64,000 nt of DNA from Myxococcota bacterium (GCA_023150835.1 JAKLKB010000018.1:1-64000); one strand, 5' to 3'; numbered from the stretch's first letter, positions 1-8,805 are shown. Notes: generated by a model from the letters alone, not told the origin. Program-made: numbers and translations.

Positions 1-576
1 CGCCGTAGAGGCCGGACACGTCCCTTGAAAACACGACCCCGCGACGCACACTTCGCCCGTTCCGCACGACTTCCCGCACGCTCCACAATGCCGCGCATCT
101 GCCGTAAGATCCACGCATCCATCTCCCCCACATCCCAACAATCCCCCCGCACATAGGCAATTTCCGCCCTCACAACGCTGTCCGATCTCACAAGCCTTCC
201 CACATACCCCACAATGCTTCGCATCTTGGCGCGTATCCACGCAGCGGTCCTCACAACGCGCTACCCCCTCACCCACACACTCTTCCACACAACGCCCCCC
301 CTCGCAGCGTTCTCTTGCCCCACAAGCCTTCCCACAAACACCGCAATTTTTCGTATCTTGGCGAGGATTCACACACACACCACTACATAAAAATTCTTCA
401 TCCCCGCACAACGGACGACACTTCCCCTCCACACACACTTTCCCGCTCTCACACACACCACAAGGATCCGCTGGCTGCGTGCAATCCCACAACAAACCCA
501 CGCACAGCAAGCACCAAACAACCATCCGCCATCCCCCAAATGCCCGAACCTTCCTCAATGCCCCGATCTTCCGCAT
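1..576 (-). CDS. Stig1-like Cys-repeat secreted protein, 3' part beyond window
   Basis: The minus-strand frame is open from 576 to the left edge, so the C-terminus is missing. It encodes Cys-rich modules of the type C-V-D-x4-D-x2-H-C-G-x-C-G-x3-C, the same module repeated about 20 times in the protein at 5506-8169. The chosen ATG at 576 has a purine-rich AGGAG/AAGGGG stretch upstream and gives a basic N-region (MRKIGALRKVR) and a hydrophobic core ending WDC, so it is exported; the Cys context is not a canonical lipobox. A shorter start at 525 is possible. The function is unknown. The disulfide-rich modules suggest a secreted or surface-displayed structural or binding protein. Confidence 0.75.
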   Translation of the reverse strand, partial: MRKIGALRKVRAFGGWRMVVWCLLCVGLLWDCTQPADPCGVCESGKVCVEGKCRPLCGDEEFLCSGVCVNPRQDTKNCGVCGKACGARERCEGGRCVEECVGEGVARCEDRCVDTRQDAKHCGVCGKACEIGQRCEGGNCLCAGGLLGCGGDGCVDLTADARHCGACGKSCGTGEVCVAGSCFQGTCPASTA

Positions 577-720
577 CCGAAACCCCTTCTCCTCGCACAC
601 AGACACACCGCCAAAAAGATCCAACCCTCAAACCAACGGCCACGCCGCTTTTCTTCAACAAAACACATACACTAGATCCCCCTCCTTTAGCAACCTCTGC
701 ATATCTCTACAGCTTTTCAG

Positions 721-975
721 ATGGTCTTTCCCCCCTCTTTCTTCTTCCCCTCTTTCTTCTTCCCCTCTTTCTTCTCTTTCTTCTTCCCCTCTTTCTTCTC
801 TTTCTTCTTCCCCTCTTTCTTCTCTTTCTTCTTCCCCTCTTTCTTCTCTTTCTTCTTCCCCTCTTTCTTCTCTTTCTTTCTTCCCCTCTTTCTTCTCTTT
901 CTTCTTCCCCTCTTTCTTCTCTTTCTTCTTCCCCTTTTTCTTCTCTTTCTTCTTCCCCTCTTTCTTCTTCCCTTT
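721..975. repeat. Polypyrimidine/polypurine minisatellite, about 24-bp unit
   Basis: About 250 bp consists almost only of C and T on the plus strand, built from a unit close to CCCCTCTTTCTTCTCTTTCTTCTT with some 15- and 21-bp variants. All frames stay open simply because the tract is low in complexity; the minus strand would read Lys/Arg/Glu/Gly-rich. It fills the gap between two minus-strand lipoprotein genes, and no other gene is seen between 577 and 1025. I treat it as non-coding repeat DNA. Confidence 0.85.
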
Positions 976-976
976 T

Positions 977-1002
977 CCGTGTATTCCGTGTATTCCGTGG
1001 AC
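977..1002 (-). repeat. 9-bp tandem microsatellite (ACGGAATAC type)
   Basis: Three head-to-tail copies of a 9-bp unit, read on the minus strand as CCACGGAATACACGGAATAC and onward, abut the polypurine tract. A related array in the opposite orientation is at 27540-27592. No coding role is supported. Confidence 0.6.
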
Positions 1003-1025
1003 ATGTTTTGGATCAAGGCAACGAT

Positions 1026-1517
1026 TTAATCCCCATCGCCGTTGCTGTCTCCACCGCTATCGTCGCTGCCGCTGTCATCGCTGCCGTTGTCTGTGCCGTC
1101 GTCGAGAAAGCCGCCGTTGTTATCGTTGCCGCCGTTGTTATCGTTGCCGCCGTTGTTATCGGGGCTATCATCCCAAGCGTTTTCATCCCAACCATCTTCC
1201 CATCCATCGTCCCAACCGAGATCGCCATCGTCCAATATCGGGGCATTTGAGCGGCGTGGGAAACAAGCTCCTTGGCGGCAGGCGTAGCCATCACCCAAAG
1301 CGCGGCGACAACCCTCGTGCGTCTGGCACAAGACCTTGGGTACGCAACGTTTAAGATGGCAGTGATAATCGCGCCCTAAACGCTTTTGGCACTGGCTTGT
1401 TTCGGTGCATGATAACCGAGGACGTAAACCACATCCCCCGCCCATCAAACCGACAAGTAAGATCAAAGCCAAACAACCTACGATCCAAAAAGAAGTTCGA
1501 TGTAAGCGCTTTTCCAT
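1026..1517 (-). CDS. Cys-rich lipoprotein with Asp/Asn/Gly repeat tail
   Basis: This encodes 163 residues. The ATG at 1517 has a perfect AGGAGG eight bases upstream, which rules out the longer open frame. Residues 1-30 form a lipoprotein signal peptide: basic MEKRLHR, a hydrophobic core, then the lipobox G-G-G-C. The mature part has paired Cys segments (C-x5-C spacing), then an acidic tail with NNGGND and DDSGSDDSGG repeats that could bind calcium. It belongs with the other exported Cys-rich proteins at the window's left end. The function is not recognised. Confidence 0.8.
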   Translation of the reverse strand: MEKRLHRTSFWIVGCLALILLVGLMGGGCGLRPRLSCTETSQCQKRLGRDYHCHLKRCVPKVLCQTHEGCRRALGDGYACRQGACFPRRSNAPILDDGDLGWDDGWEDGWDENAWDDSPDNNGGNDNNGGNDNNGGFLDDGTDNGSDDSGSDDSGGDSNGDGD

Positions 1518-1824
1518 AATGCAACCTCCTTGATCTTTTCGCCGTTTTCGACAACGCACCCAAACGTAAGCTGGAAACCCTCTCTCTGTCAACACGTCCG
1601 CCTCAGAAGGCAGAAGCTGTCTCCGCCTTCGAGCAAAGGCCACGCCAAACAAGCCTTCGGAGCCGAAGCCTGAACGCGGGCATCGGATCGAGACATACAG
1701 AGCTTACTCCCGCACCCAAAAGCCCGCTCCTTCCGACAAACATTGGAAAGCACCACTCCAGTCCGTCGGAGCAGCATCCCTCCTTGTTTCACGAGAAACC
1801 AAAACAAGCCCTCTCAAAAAGGAC
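1518..1824. other. Intergenic region with no recognised feature
   Basis: About 300 bp separate two minus-strand genes. Several short open frames overlap here but none has a ribosome binding site or recognisable protein. It probably contains the promoter of the lipoprotein gene at 1026-1517. Confidence 0.5.
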
Positions 1825-2571
1825 TCAGCGCAATTCATACAAGAAAAAACGCCCGCTATCTGTAGGCAAAGGCAACGCTCTCTCCGCAGGAGGTCGCATC
1901 GGCTGTATGTTTGGTGGTGGTTGGTCGGGAGGCTCCAGATGGTGCGGAAACTTCTGCTTCGTCAAACGCCGATAATGTTCTGCGAATATCCGATGGTTGT
2001 GCGCGGAGATGGCTGTTCCATAGATGGCAGGAACCGCAGCGACAAGGCTGATCCCCAACAGCAAGCAAACCCCTCCAGCCGATCCGATCCAAAAAGCTGG
2101 GGAGTCGAAAACATTTCCTGACGGTGGGGCCAAGGTCTGCGGCATCGCAAAAGCCAAAATGGAGATCGAAAGCGCGCTCCCTGCTGCCAAACCGAGAAAG
2201 ATACGACCTGTGATATCCACACCCACCGCCCATCGTGCAAAGGTTTTTGCTCGGGGTGTTTCTCGAAAAAACACGTTATATTCGAGAGGCATGAGCAGAA
2301 AAAAAGGAGCTGGATAATTCTTTTTATTTCGGCGAATTGTCCGCCCATCTGGCAGCAAAAAAACTTGCTTTTGATAAACCTCCATCAATACTTGCGCTTG
2401 TTCTTCTTCTCGGATGATCTGTTGCAGCTTTTGTTTTGCGGCCTCAGCTTTGGGGCTGCTGGCTTTTCGAGCGGGCAGCGTGGTGCTAGGCTGATTCGCC
2501 TGTGCTTCCAAGACACCTAGCCAAAGGATCACCGCGATCCAAAGCACCTCCCATCGAGATCTCACACGCAT
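1825..2571 (-). CDS. Exported membrane protein, paralogue of upstream neighbour
   Basis: This encodes 248 residues of unknown function. The ATG at 2571 follows GGAGG with a 6-base spacer. An N-terminal signal peptide (VLWIAVILWLGVLEAQA) precedes a charged, Gln/Glu-rich segment and a strand-like motif, YQKQVFLLPDGR. Two hydrophobic segments then follow, near residues 125-150 and 160-185, and the tail is proline-rich. The protein at 2689-3849 has the matching YQSQIFLQADGR motif followed by paired membrane segments, so the two are paralogues in one operon. A 48-bp tandem repeat carrying duplicated ribosome binding sites lies between them. Confidence 0.7.
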   Translation of the reverse strand: MRVRSRWEVLWIAVILWLGVLEAQANQPSTTLPARKASSPKAEAAKQKLQQIIREEEQAQVLMEVYQKQVFLLPDGRTIRRNKKNYPAPFFLLMPLEYNVFFRETPRAKTFARWAVGVDITGRIFLGLAAGSALSISILAFAMPQTLAPPSGNVFDSPAFWIGSAGGVCLLLGISLVAAVPAIYGTAISAHNHRIFAEHYRRLTKQKFPHHLEPPDQPPPNIQPMRPPAERALPLPTDSGRFFLYELR

Positions 2572-2578
2572 CAAAATC

Positions 2579-2690
2579 CTCCACAATGCTGACTATTCAA
2601 GAGAACATATCGCATACACCAACACCCTCCACAATGCTGACTATTCAAGAGAACATATCGCATACACCAACATCCTCCACAATGCAGGTT
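2579..2690 (-). repeat. 48-bp tandem repeat duplicating gene end and Shine-Dalgarno
   Basis: There are two full copies plus a partial third of a 48-bp unit. On the minus strand each unit carries CTTGAATA, the last codons and stop region of the upstream gene, and then a TGTGGAGG ribosome binding site. The first two copies are nearly identical and the third, inside the gene end, is diverged. Because 48 is a multiple of three, one frame reads through as MRYVLLNSQHCGGCWC repeated twice. The array could supply repeated re-initiation sites between the two genes. Confidence 0.8.
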
Positions 2691-3849
2691 ATTCAAGAGA
2701 AAGTAAGACATCGACTCGACTATCCCGAACAGAGGCGACATTGGCGCGGCTCTGGCTTGTGCGGCTTGCTTGCGCAAGGCTACCGGAGGGCGTGTGTGTT
2801 TGCTCTATCGAAAAGGATGCTTTTTGCGGATCACGCGGCCCTGCCACGCGCAAAAAAAGGGCGTGGTTGTACTCTGCAAGCGTCCGTTGGTAGGTCTGTT
2901 GGGCTGTAATCTCCAACAGAACCCCAACGGCAAAGACCGTAAACCCACCCGCCCACAAGCCATAAGAAACACCCGGCGGAATCAACACAGGCCCCGCCGA
3001 AAAGATGGCGTAAGGATTCACTGCAAAACACGCCATTCCGCCCAACATCGCAAGCCCACCTGCCGACAACATCGCGATCGCTGCAACACGCATCTCCCAA
3101 GCCCGACGCAGCGAAGCGAGATGTGCGGGTTCTTCCTTCAACAACACCTCGTGCCAAGCCGAGAATGCGGGAAGACGTTGCTTGCCTTTGCGAACCCAGC
3201 CTTCCTCATGCGCGGAGATCCGCTTGGATTGAAGCAGCAACCACGCCATCTGCTGCGTCGAAGTCCATGCTCCCGACCTCTGCATACGCTCTAACATCCC
3301 CTGATTGGCACTCTCTACCGCCCCGCTCACCGTTTGCCCCAAAGGGATGGTCATCAACAGAGCCGCTGGAAAAGCGATAAATCCGACGCCAATTAGCGAA
3401 AAAATAACGTGATCGACAGCCGATCCAGCAAAAACGTTCGGCGCAGTGAACAACAACGTAAAAGCCCCTCCCACCGACAACAGCGAAACAGACAACGAGC
3501 CAGCAAGAAAACCAAACCACCATTTTCCCTGTTCTATCCGCTGCACAGCTTCGGGGATGTGCCCCAAATAACCATGAACCTCCTGACCAAGCGGCTGTAT
3601 CACAGAGAGCTTTCCACCTTTCATCCACCGCCCATCTGCCTGCAAAAAGATCTGCGACTGGTACAGAGTCCAAACAGCTTTGTACCGTTCGCCTTTTTTG
3701 ATGGGCTGTTCTGCCCTAGCTTCGCAAGCACAAAACATCCAAAACACCCCCCAGATCAAGCCTCCTTTCCCCACCGCCCGAGCCCAGCCACCCAAAAGAT
3801 ACCGCAACGACACCCACACTTGACAGCCCACCCGCACTCGACAGCCCAT
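2689..3849 (-). CDS. Exported multi-pass membrane protein of unknown function
   Basis: This encodes 386 residues. ATG at 3849 lies six bases after GGAGG; an in-frame TTG two codons upstream is less likely. A signal peptide or first membrane segment (residues 28-47) is followed by the YQSQIFLQADGR motif, also present in the paralogue at 1825-2571. Pairs of hydrophobic segments lie near residues 110-165 and again near 260-310, so two membrane hairpins flank a charged central domain. The C-terminus is Ser/Arg-rich. It is probably co-transcribed with the downstream paralogue. No enzyme motif is visible. Confidence 0.7.
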   Translation of the reverse strand: MGCRVRVGCQVWVSLRYLLGGWARAVGKGGLIWGVFWMFCACEARAEQPIKKGERYKAVWTLYQSQIFLQADGRWMKGGKLSVIQPLGQEVHGYLGHIPEAVQRIEQGKWWFGFLAGSLSVSLLSVGGAFTLLFTAPNVFAGSAVDHVIFSLIGVGFIAFPAALLMTIPLGQTVSGAVESANQGMLERMQRSGAWTSTQQMAWLLLQSKRISAHEEGWVRKGKQRLPAFSAWHEVLLKEEPAHLASLRRAWEMRVAAIAMLSAGGLAMLGGMACFAVNPYAIFSAGPVLIPPGVSYGLWAGGFTVFAVGVLLEITAQQTYQRTLAEYNHALFLRVAGPRDPQKASFSIEQTHTPSGSLAQASRTSQSRANVASVRDSRVDVLLSLE

Positions 3850-4092
3850 CCACAACCTCCACTCGACACACTAACGGCTTTTCACCCAACACACTACGCC
3901 AACGAAAAATGCGGCAAACAACGCTTGACACACAACAAGCAACCACCTACAACCCACCAACAGAAAGAACAACGATTTGATTCCGCCCGTGGAGCGCACC
4001 ATTTCACAACAAAAGGATCCTCACAGCACACCACCAACACAACGAAAAGCACTCCAACCTTCGCTCCCTCTTCACCCCAAAGGATGGCGATC

Positions 4093-5433
4093 ATGCCCAA
4101 CACACCAGAACGCATCTCCCCTCCAACCACCTCTTCGGCAGCCCCCAACCAACTCGCCCGTGTCGTCGGCTTTTGGGGGGCTGTCTGGATGGGGCTTGGC
4201 TCGATCCTTGGAACAGGCGTCTTTGTCAGCCTCGGTATCTCCGCAGGGATCGTCGGTTCGAGCATGGTGCTTGCGGTGGCTCTTGCGGCTTTTGTTGCTA
4301 CAGCCAACGGGCTTTCGAGCGCACAACTGGCTGCGAATCTTCCTGTCAGCGGCGGCACGTATGCTTATGCCCGCGCTTATCTTCATCCGTTGGCAGGCTT
4401 TGCGGCAGGATGGATGTTTCTCGCCGCCAAAAGCGCTTCGGCGGCGACGGCTGCCCAAGGATTTTCTGGCTATCTGCTCTACACGCTCGGTTATTCTCCC
4501 TCGCGGATCACGCGAACAGCGCTCGCTCTTGCCCTTGTGATCGCCCTTACCGCGCTGGTCGCCACCGGCCTCAAACGCTCCAACACCGCCAATATCTTGA
4601 TCGTCTCCTTCACCATGCTTGCGCTCGGTAGCTTCGTATTCTTCGGACTGCTTAGCCTTTCCGCAGCTTCTTTCCAACAACACCTCGGCCCAACGTCCCT
4701 CTTTGCGGGGCTTTCGCGTCCCACCGCTATGCTCGAAGCTACCGCCCTGATGTTTGTTGCTTACACGGGATACGGGCGCATCGCCACCCTCGGCGAAGAA
4801 GTCCACGAACCCGCCAAAGTCATCCCACGCGCCATTGTCGGAACGCTTCTGATCTCGATGATCCTGTATCTGAGTGTCTCCATCGTTGCTGTCGCCGTCG
4901 CAGGAGCCGACGCTTTTGGAAAGGCCGCCCAAAGCGCCGCCCCGCTTGAGCGCATCGCACGCAGTTTCCGCGTCCCCCAGATCGCGTACATCGTTTCGCT
5001 TGGTGCCGTGACAGCGATGGCTGGGGTCTTACTCAATCTTTTGCTCGGACTTTCTCGCGTGCTTTTTGCGATGGCCCGCGATCACGAAGCCCCCCAAACC
5101 TTCTCCCACGTCGACGAACGCACCGAAAGCCCCGACCGCGCCGTCTGGGGCGTCGGCATCCTGATCGCTTCTCTTGTATTGCTCGGCGATATCCGCACGA
5201 CGTGGTCTTTTAGCGCCTTTACTGTCCTGATCTATTACGGTTTCACCAACCTCTGCGCGCTCCAGCTTTCCCCCCAAGAACGCCGTTTTCACCCGATCAT
5301 CGCCCTCTTCGGATTGCTCTCCTGCTTTGGCCTTGCCTTCTTTGTACCCCCCAAAGTCTGGATCGCTGGACTTTCTCTGCTCGCTTTCGGTTTTGTCTTG
5401 CGCCTGTTCTTTGTCAAAAGATCCGCCTCTTAA
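4093..5433 (+). CDS. APC-family amino acid permease
   Basis: This encodes 446 residues with about twelve hydrophobic segments, an inner-membrane transporter of the amino acid/polyamine/organocation superfamily. TM1 contains the helix-breaking GSILGTGVF motif that binds substrate amino and carboxyl groups in this family. The PVSGGTYAYAR segment after TM2 and the EEVHEPAKVIPRAI segment between TM6 and TM7 are also typical. The start at 4093 follows AAAGGA at a sensible distance; the frame is open much further upstream but that part has no features of the family. The substrate cannot be assigned, though cationic or neutral amino acids are most likely. The gene stands alone between minus-strand genes. 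Confidence 0.9.
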   Translation: MPNTPERISPPTTSSAAPNQLARVVGFWGAVWMGLGSILGTGVFVSLGISAGIVGSSMVLAVALAAFVATANGLSSAQLAANLPVSGGTYAYARAYLHPLAGFAAGWMFLAAKSASAATAAQGFSGYLLYTLGYSPSRITRTALALALVIALTALVATGLKRSNTANILIVSFTMLALGSFVFFGLLSLSAASFQQHLGPTSLFAGLSRPTAMLEATALMFVAYTGYGRIATLGEEVHEPAKVIPRAIVGTLLISMILYLSVSIVAVAVAGADAFGKAAQSAAPLERIARSFRVPQIAYIVSLGAVTAMAGVLLNLLLGLSRVLFAMARDHEAPQTFSHVDERTESPDRAVWGVGILIASLVLLGDIRTTWSFSAFTVLIYYGFTNLCALQLSPQERRFHPIIALFGLLSCFGLAFFVPPKVWIAGLSLLAFGFVLRLFFVKRSAS

Positions 5434-5489
5434 AAAACAATCGCACTCTTCCCTCGCCTTCCCCTCCTTCTGCCTCTAAAAAAATAATC
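5423..5489 (+). repeat. Decayed duplication of the permease gene's 3' end
   Basis: The permease end (GCCTCTTAAAAAACAATC, including its stop) recurs 47 bp downstream as GCCTCTAAAAAAATAATC, and the intervening pyrimidine-rich DNA is also partly repeated. It belongs to the series of 3'-end duplications in this window. Confidence 0.5.
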
Positions 5490-5505
5490 CCCCCACCTTC
5501 CCCTC

Positions 5506-8169
5506 TTAACGACACGTCCCGTTTTGACAAAACTGACTCGACGAACATTGCCTCCCACAATATCCGCAGTTGGAGCGGTCGATGTTGGTGTTCACACAAG
5601 CACTCCCACAAACCTTCGTCCCATCGGGGCATTTGCACGAGCCACCGCTACAGATCTGGTTCGTATATTGGTTGCATTGGTGCCCACAATACCCGCAGTT
5701 GAGCCGATCTGTATTCTTATCCACGCACGCACTGCTACACACGCTGTAGCCCGACGGACATTTGCACGAACCGCCATCGCAGATCTGGTTCGTATATTGG
5801 TCGCATTGCCGGCCACAGTACCCGCAGTTGAGCCGATCTGTATTCTTATCCACGCACGCATTGCTGCACAACGTATAACCCGAAGCGCAGGTGCATCGGC
5901 GCGAAACGCAGGCTTGGTTGATGTATTGTGTGCATCGAGACCCACACGAGCCGCAATTGTTCTTGTCTGTATCCAAGTCCACACAGGCCCCGCTACACTC
6001 GGACATACCCGTAGCACACCGACAATTTCCGCTGCTACAGCTATATGTCGAGCGACACGGGCTATTGCACGCCCCGCAATGATTGGGATCTGTCGAGCGA
6101 TTCACACAAACGCCCGAACATTCGGTCATTCCAGTTGCACACTTACAGTATCGGTTTTCACAGATCTTTGCGCCTGTGCAAGCTTTTCCGCAGCTTCCGC
6201 AATGATTCGCGTCGTTGCTTAGGTTCGCGCAAATGCCTGAACAATCGCTTGTTCCGCTTGGGCACGTACAATAACGACTGCTACAGATCTTTCCACCCGC
6301 ACAGGCTTTTCCACAACTTCCGCAGTGGCTTGCGTCGGTCGAAAGATCTACGCAAACGCCCGAACATTCGCTTGTTCCACTTGGGCAACGGCAATACCCA
6401 CTCACGCAAACTTTGCCTCCTGCGCAGGCATTGCCACAACGGCTACAATGGTTTGCATCTGCGCTCGTATCGACGCAAACGCCGCTGCATGCGGTCATTC
6501 CGCTTGGACAAAGGCAGCTTCCGTTCTGGCATATATAAGAAGCCTGACAAGGTTTGTTGCATCCGCCACAATGACGCAGATCGCTTTGTGTATTGATGCA
6601 ATTGCCACCGCAAGGCATCGTCCCTGTAGGACAAGAGCATACGCCCTTTGTACAAACGAGACCCAAAGCGCACGGACGGCCGCAGCCTCCGCAATGTTGC
6701 GTGTTGGTTTGCGTATCGACGCACGAAGATCCGCAGATCGTCGGCGATCCGACGGGGCAGTTGATCACGCACTTTCCGTCTGCGCAGCGTTCCCCCGACG
6801 CGCACGCGAGACCGCATCCCCCACAATGCCGCGCATCGGTCTTTGGATCGATGCACTGTCCGCTGCATAGGCGTTGTTCAGACAAGCACTCTGCTTGGCA
6901 CGTCCCTTCACGACAACGCTCCCCTGTCTGGCAAGCGCGCCCACAAACCCCGCAATGACGGCCATCTGTGCTTAACAACACGCACTGGCCGCTGCACACG
7001 GTTTGTCCCGTCGGACAGCGGCAGACGGCCTGTTCACAGTTCTGCCCTCCTGTGCAGCGTTTGTTGCACGACCCACAATGGTTTGGGTTGGTCTGCGGAT
7101 CGACGCAGCCTCCTAAACACAACAGCGGCGTACCTACGGGACATTCCGCTTGACATTGCCCCAGCGCACACACGGATCCTTGCGGACAAGCATTGTTGCA
7201 ACCGCCACAATGCGCCCGATCATTGGCGATATCGATGCAACGGCCCGCACAGGCTTGTTGTCCTGTAGGACATTGACAGCGGCCTTGTACGCATCGGCGA
7301 TCTTCGCTACAAGCGTTTCCACACGACCCACAATGCGCTGCATCCGTTTTGATATCCACACAAGCCCCTAGACATACCGTTGGCGTGGCATCGGGACAAG
7401 ACGAAACGCACTGTCCTCCCGCACAAAACCGACCTTCCGCACAAGCCGCTCCACACGCCCCACAATTTTTCGTATCCGTCTGGAGATCCGCACAACCCGT
7501 CGTGCAAGTCTCCAACCCCGACAAGCACGCACAACGGCCTTCTTGGCACACTTGGCGCGGTAGGCATGTACGACCACATGCGCCACAATGTACTCCATCA
7601 CTTTGCAGATCCACACAATCATTCCCGCAACGTTCGGGAGTATCGCGTGGACAACCTTGGCACACGCCCCCCACGCAACGCTCCCCCACACCACAAGCTT
7701 TTCCACAGCCCCCACAATGCGCTGCGTCACTCTGCGGCTCGACGCATCCGCCTGCACACGCCAACGGGCGATCCGTTGGACAGCTTTGGCCTGTACAAGC
7801 TCCACCGACACAGGGCTGATCGGCTGGACACGCTTTCCCACACGCCCCACAATGCGACGTATCCACCGCAAGATCCACACATCTCCCCGAACAATCGACC
7901 TTTCCAACTGCGCAGCCGCAGCGCCCCGCTTCACACGTCCCACCCTCCTCACAAGCCACTCCACACGCCCCACAATGCGCGGGATTGCGCAAAAGATTCA
8001 CACACACGCCCTCGCACTCTTCCCCACCCTGCGGGCAAACGCACACCTCTCCCACACAGACCCGCCCCCCCTCACACTCCGAATGATACCGACAAGACTG
8101 TTGATTGGGTGCTGTACACGCCACATATCCCCACATCACCGAGGCCAGAAGGATCATCCAACGCAGCAT
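5506..8169 (-). CDS. Large lipoprotein of ~20 Stig1-like Cys modules
   Basis: This encodes 887 residues. ATG at 8169 lies seven bases after AGAGG; an in-frame TTG upstream is less likely. A lipoprotein signal peptide ends in the lipobox Y-V-A-C near residue 18. The rest is about 20 consecutive modules of roughly 42-46 residues, each of the form C-x3-C-V-D-x3-D-x2-H-C-G-x-C-G-x2-C-x4-x-C-x3-C-x-C-P-x-G. This resembles the Stig1-like Cys repeats often annotated in myxobacterial proteomes. The last three modules (CVDKNTDRLNCGYCG) are nearly identical, which points to recent tandem expansion. The protein is probably a long disulfide-stapled rod on the outer membrane. Its ligand is unknown. It is related to the truncated gene at 1-576. 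Confidence 0.85.
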   Translation of the reverse strand: MLRWMILLASVMWGYVACTAPNQQSCRYHSECEGGRVCVGEVCVCPQGGEECEGVCVNLLRNPAHCGACGVACEEGGTCEAGRCGCAVGKVDCSGRCVDLAVDTSHCGACGKACPADQPCVGGACTGQSCPTDRPLACAGGCVEPQSDAAHCGGCGKACGVGERCVGGVCQGCPRDTPERCGNDCVDLQSDGVHCGACGRTCLPRQVCQEGRCACLSGLETCTTGCADLQTDTKNCGACGAACAEGRFCAGGQCVSSCPDATPTVCLGACVDIKTDAAHCGSCGNACSEDRRCVQGRCQCPTGQQACAGRCIDIANDRAHCGGCNNACPQGSVCALGQCQAECPVGTPLLCLGGCVDPQTNPNHCGSCNKRCTGGQNCEQAVCRCPTGQTVCSGQCVLLSTDGRHCGVCGRACQTGERCREGTCQAECLSEQRLCSGQCIDPKTDARHCGGCGLACASGERCADGKCVINCPVGSPTICGSSCVDTQTNTQHCGGCGRPCALGLVCTKGVCSCPTGTMPCGGNCINTQSDLRHCGGCNKPCQASYICQNGSCLCPSGMTACSGVCVDTSADANHCSRCGNACAGGKVCVSGYCRCPSGTSECSGVCVDLSTDASHCGSCGKACAGGKICSSRYCTCPSGTSDCSGICANLSNDANHCGSCGKACTGAKICENRYCKCATGMTECSGVCVNRSTDPNHCGACNSPCRSTYSCSSGNCRCATGMSECSGACVDLDTDKNNCGSCGSRCTQYINQACVSRRCTCASGYTLCSNACVDKNTDRLNCGYCGRQCDQYTNQICDGGSCKCPSGYSVCSSACVDKNTDRLNCGYCGHQCNQYTNQICSGGSCKCPDGTKVCGSACVNTNIDRSNCGYCGRQCSSSQFCQNGTCR

Positions 8170-8410
8170 CTCGCAACCTCTCAATCGCCTCAAAAAAGCC
8201 TCTCATCGCCTCAAAAACACCCATCCCACAAACATGGACAGACGCTTCAGTCGCCTTTGTTCGCTGCAACCGCCGTGTTTGCTTCTCAAAACCAACCGCC
8301 CAAAAACACTAACCTTTTCGATCTCGACGCGTCAAGCACACGACGCGCTGTCCGATCCTCTATGACTCCTGTCTTCTCCCCCTTGTCTCAGCAGTGTGTT
8401 CTTCCCCTCC

Positions 8411-8564
8411 CTCCTTCCGCATCGCTCGTTTCGATCGTAATCGGTCACGAAAACGAGACAAGCGGTTTGACGACCTCCTTCCGCATCACTCGTTTCAATA
8501 CGTTGAGCTGTCCCCACACTCACATCCAATTCCGCCTCCCACCTTCCGCATCGCTCGTTTCGAT
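8411..8564. repeat. Three 25-bp repeats at regular 64-65 bp spacing
   Basis: Copies of CTTCCGCATCGCTCGTTTCG start at about 8411, 8475 and 8540. The middle copy differs at two positions. The 39-40 bp between them are unrelated to each other. See findings; this is not enough for a CRISPR call. Confidence 0.6.
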
Positions 8565-8659
8565 AGACTTTGTGAGATGCTGCCAAAGTAATAGGACATA
8601 CAGATCATCATACCGCTTTGTATGATGAATCATACGAAATATACCTATTATGTGATCAG

Positions 8660-8805
8660 CTTATGTAGGGGCAGCCCCCTGTGGCTGCCCGACCGCAGGG
8701 GGCTACAGCGGATCACACCTACGCTTCGATCACACTCCTCTCGGATATCAGATGAAGTCTTGTGGGGTTTCACCCCACACCCCACAACCTTAGCGCGGCT
8801 CCCTT
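8660..8805. repeat. Decayed copies of elements B and A
   Basis: The segment contains GTAGGGGCAGCCCCCTGTGG, the core of element B, then CTCTCGGATATC near its right end, then GTGGGGTTTCACCCCACACC and AGCGCGGCTCCCTTGAC, which match element A in reverse. Terminal inverted repeats are incomplete. Confidence 0.5.

Noticed and set aside
717-1016. Lys/Arg/Glu-rich 99-residue open frame on the minus strand
   Set aside because: It is produced by the polypurine repeat itself; every frame is open and there is no ribosome binding site or conserved ending.
8411-8564. CRISPR array
   Set aside because: There are only three copies of a 25-bp repeat, one of them changed at two positions, and no cas gene in the window.
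5524-8625. Several plus-strand open frames of 150-345 residues
   Set aside because: They mirror the Cys-repeat gene on the minus strand, which has a signal peptide, a ribosome binding site and regular modules.
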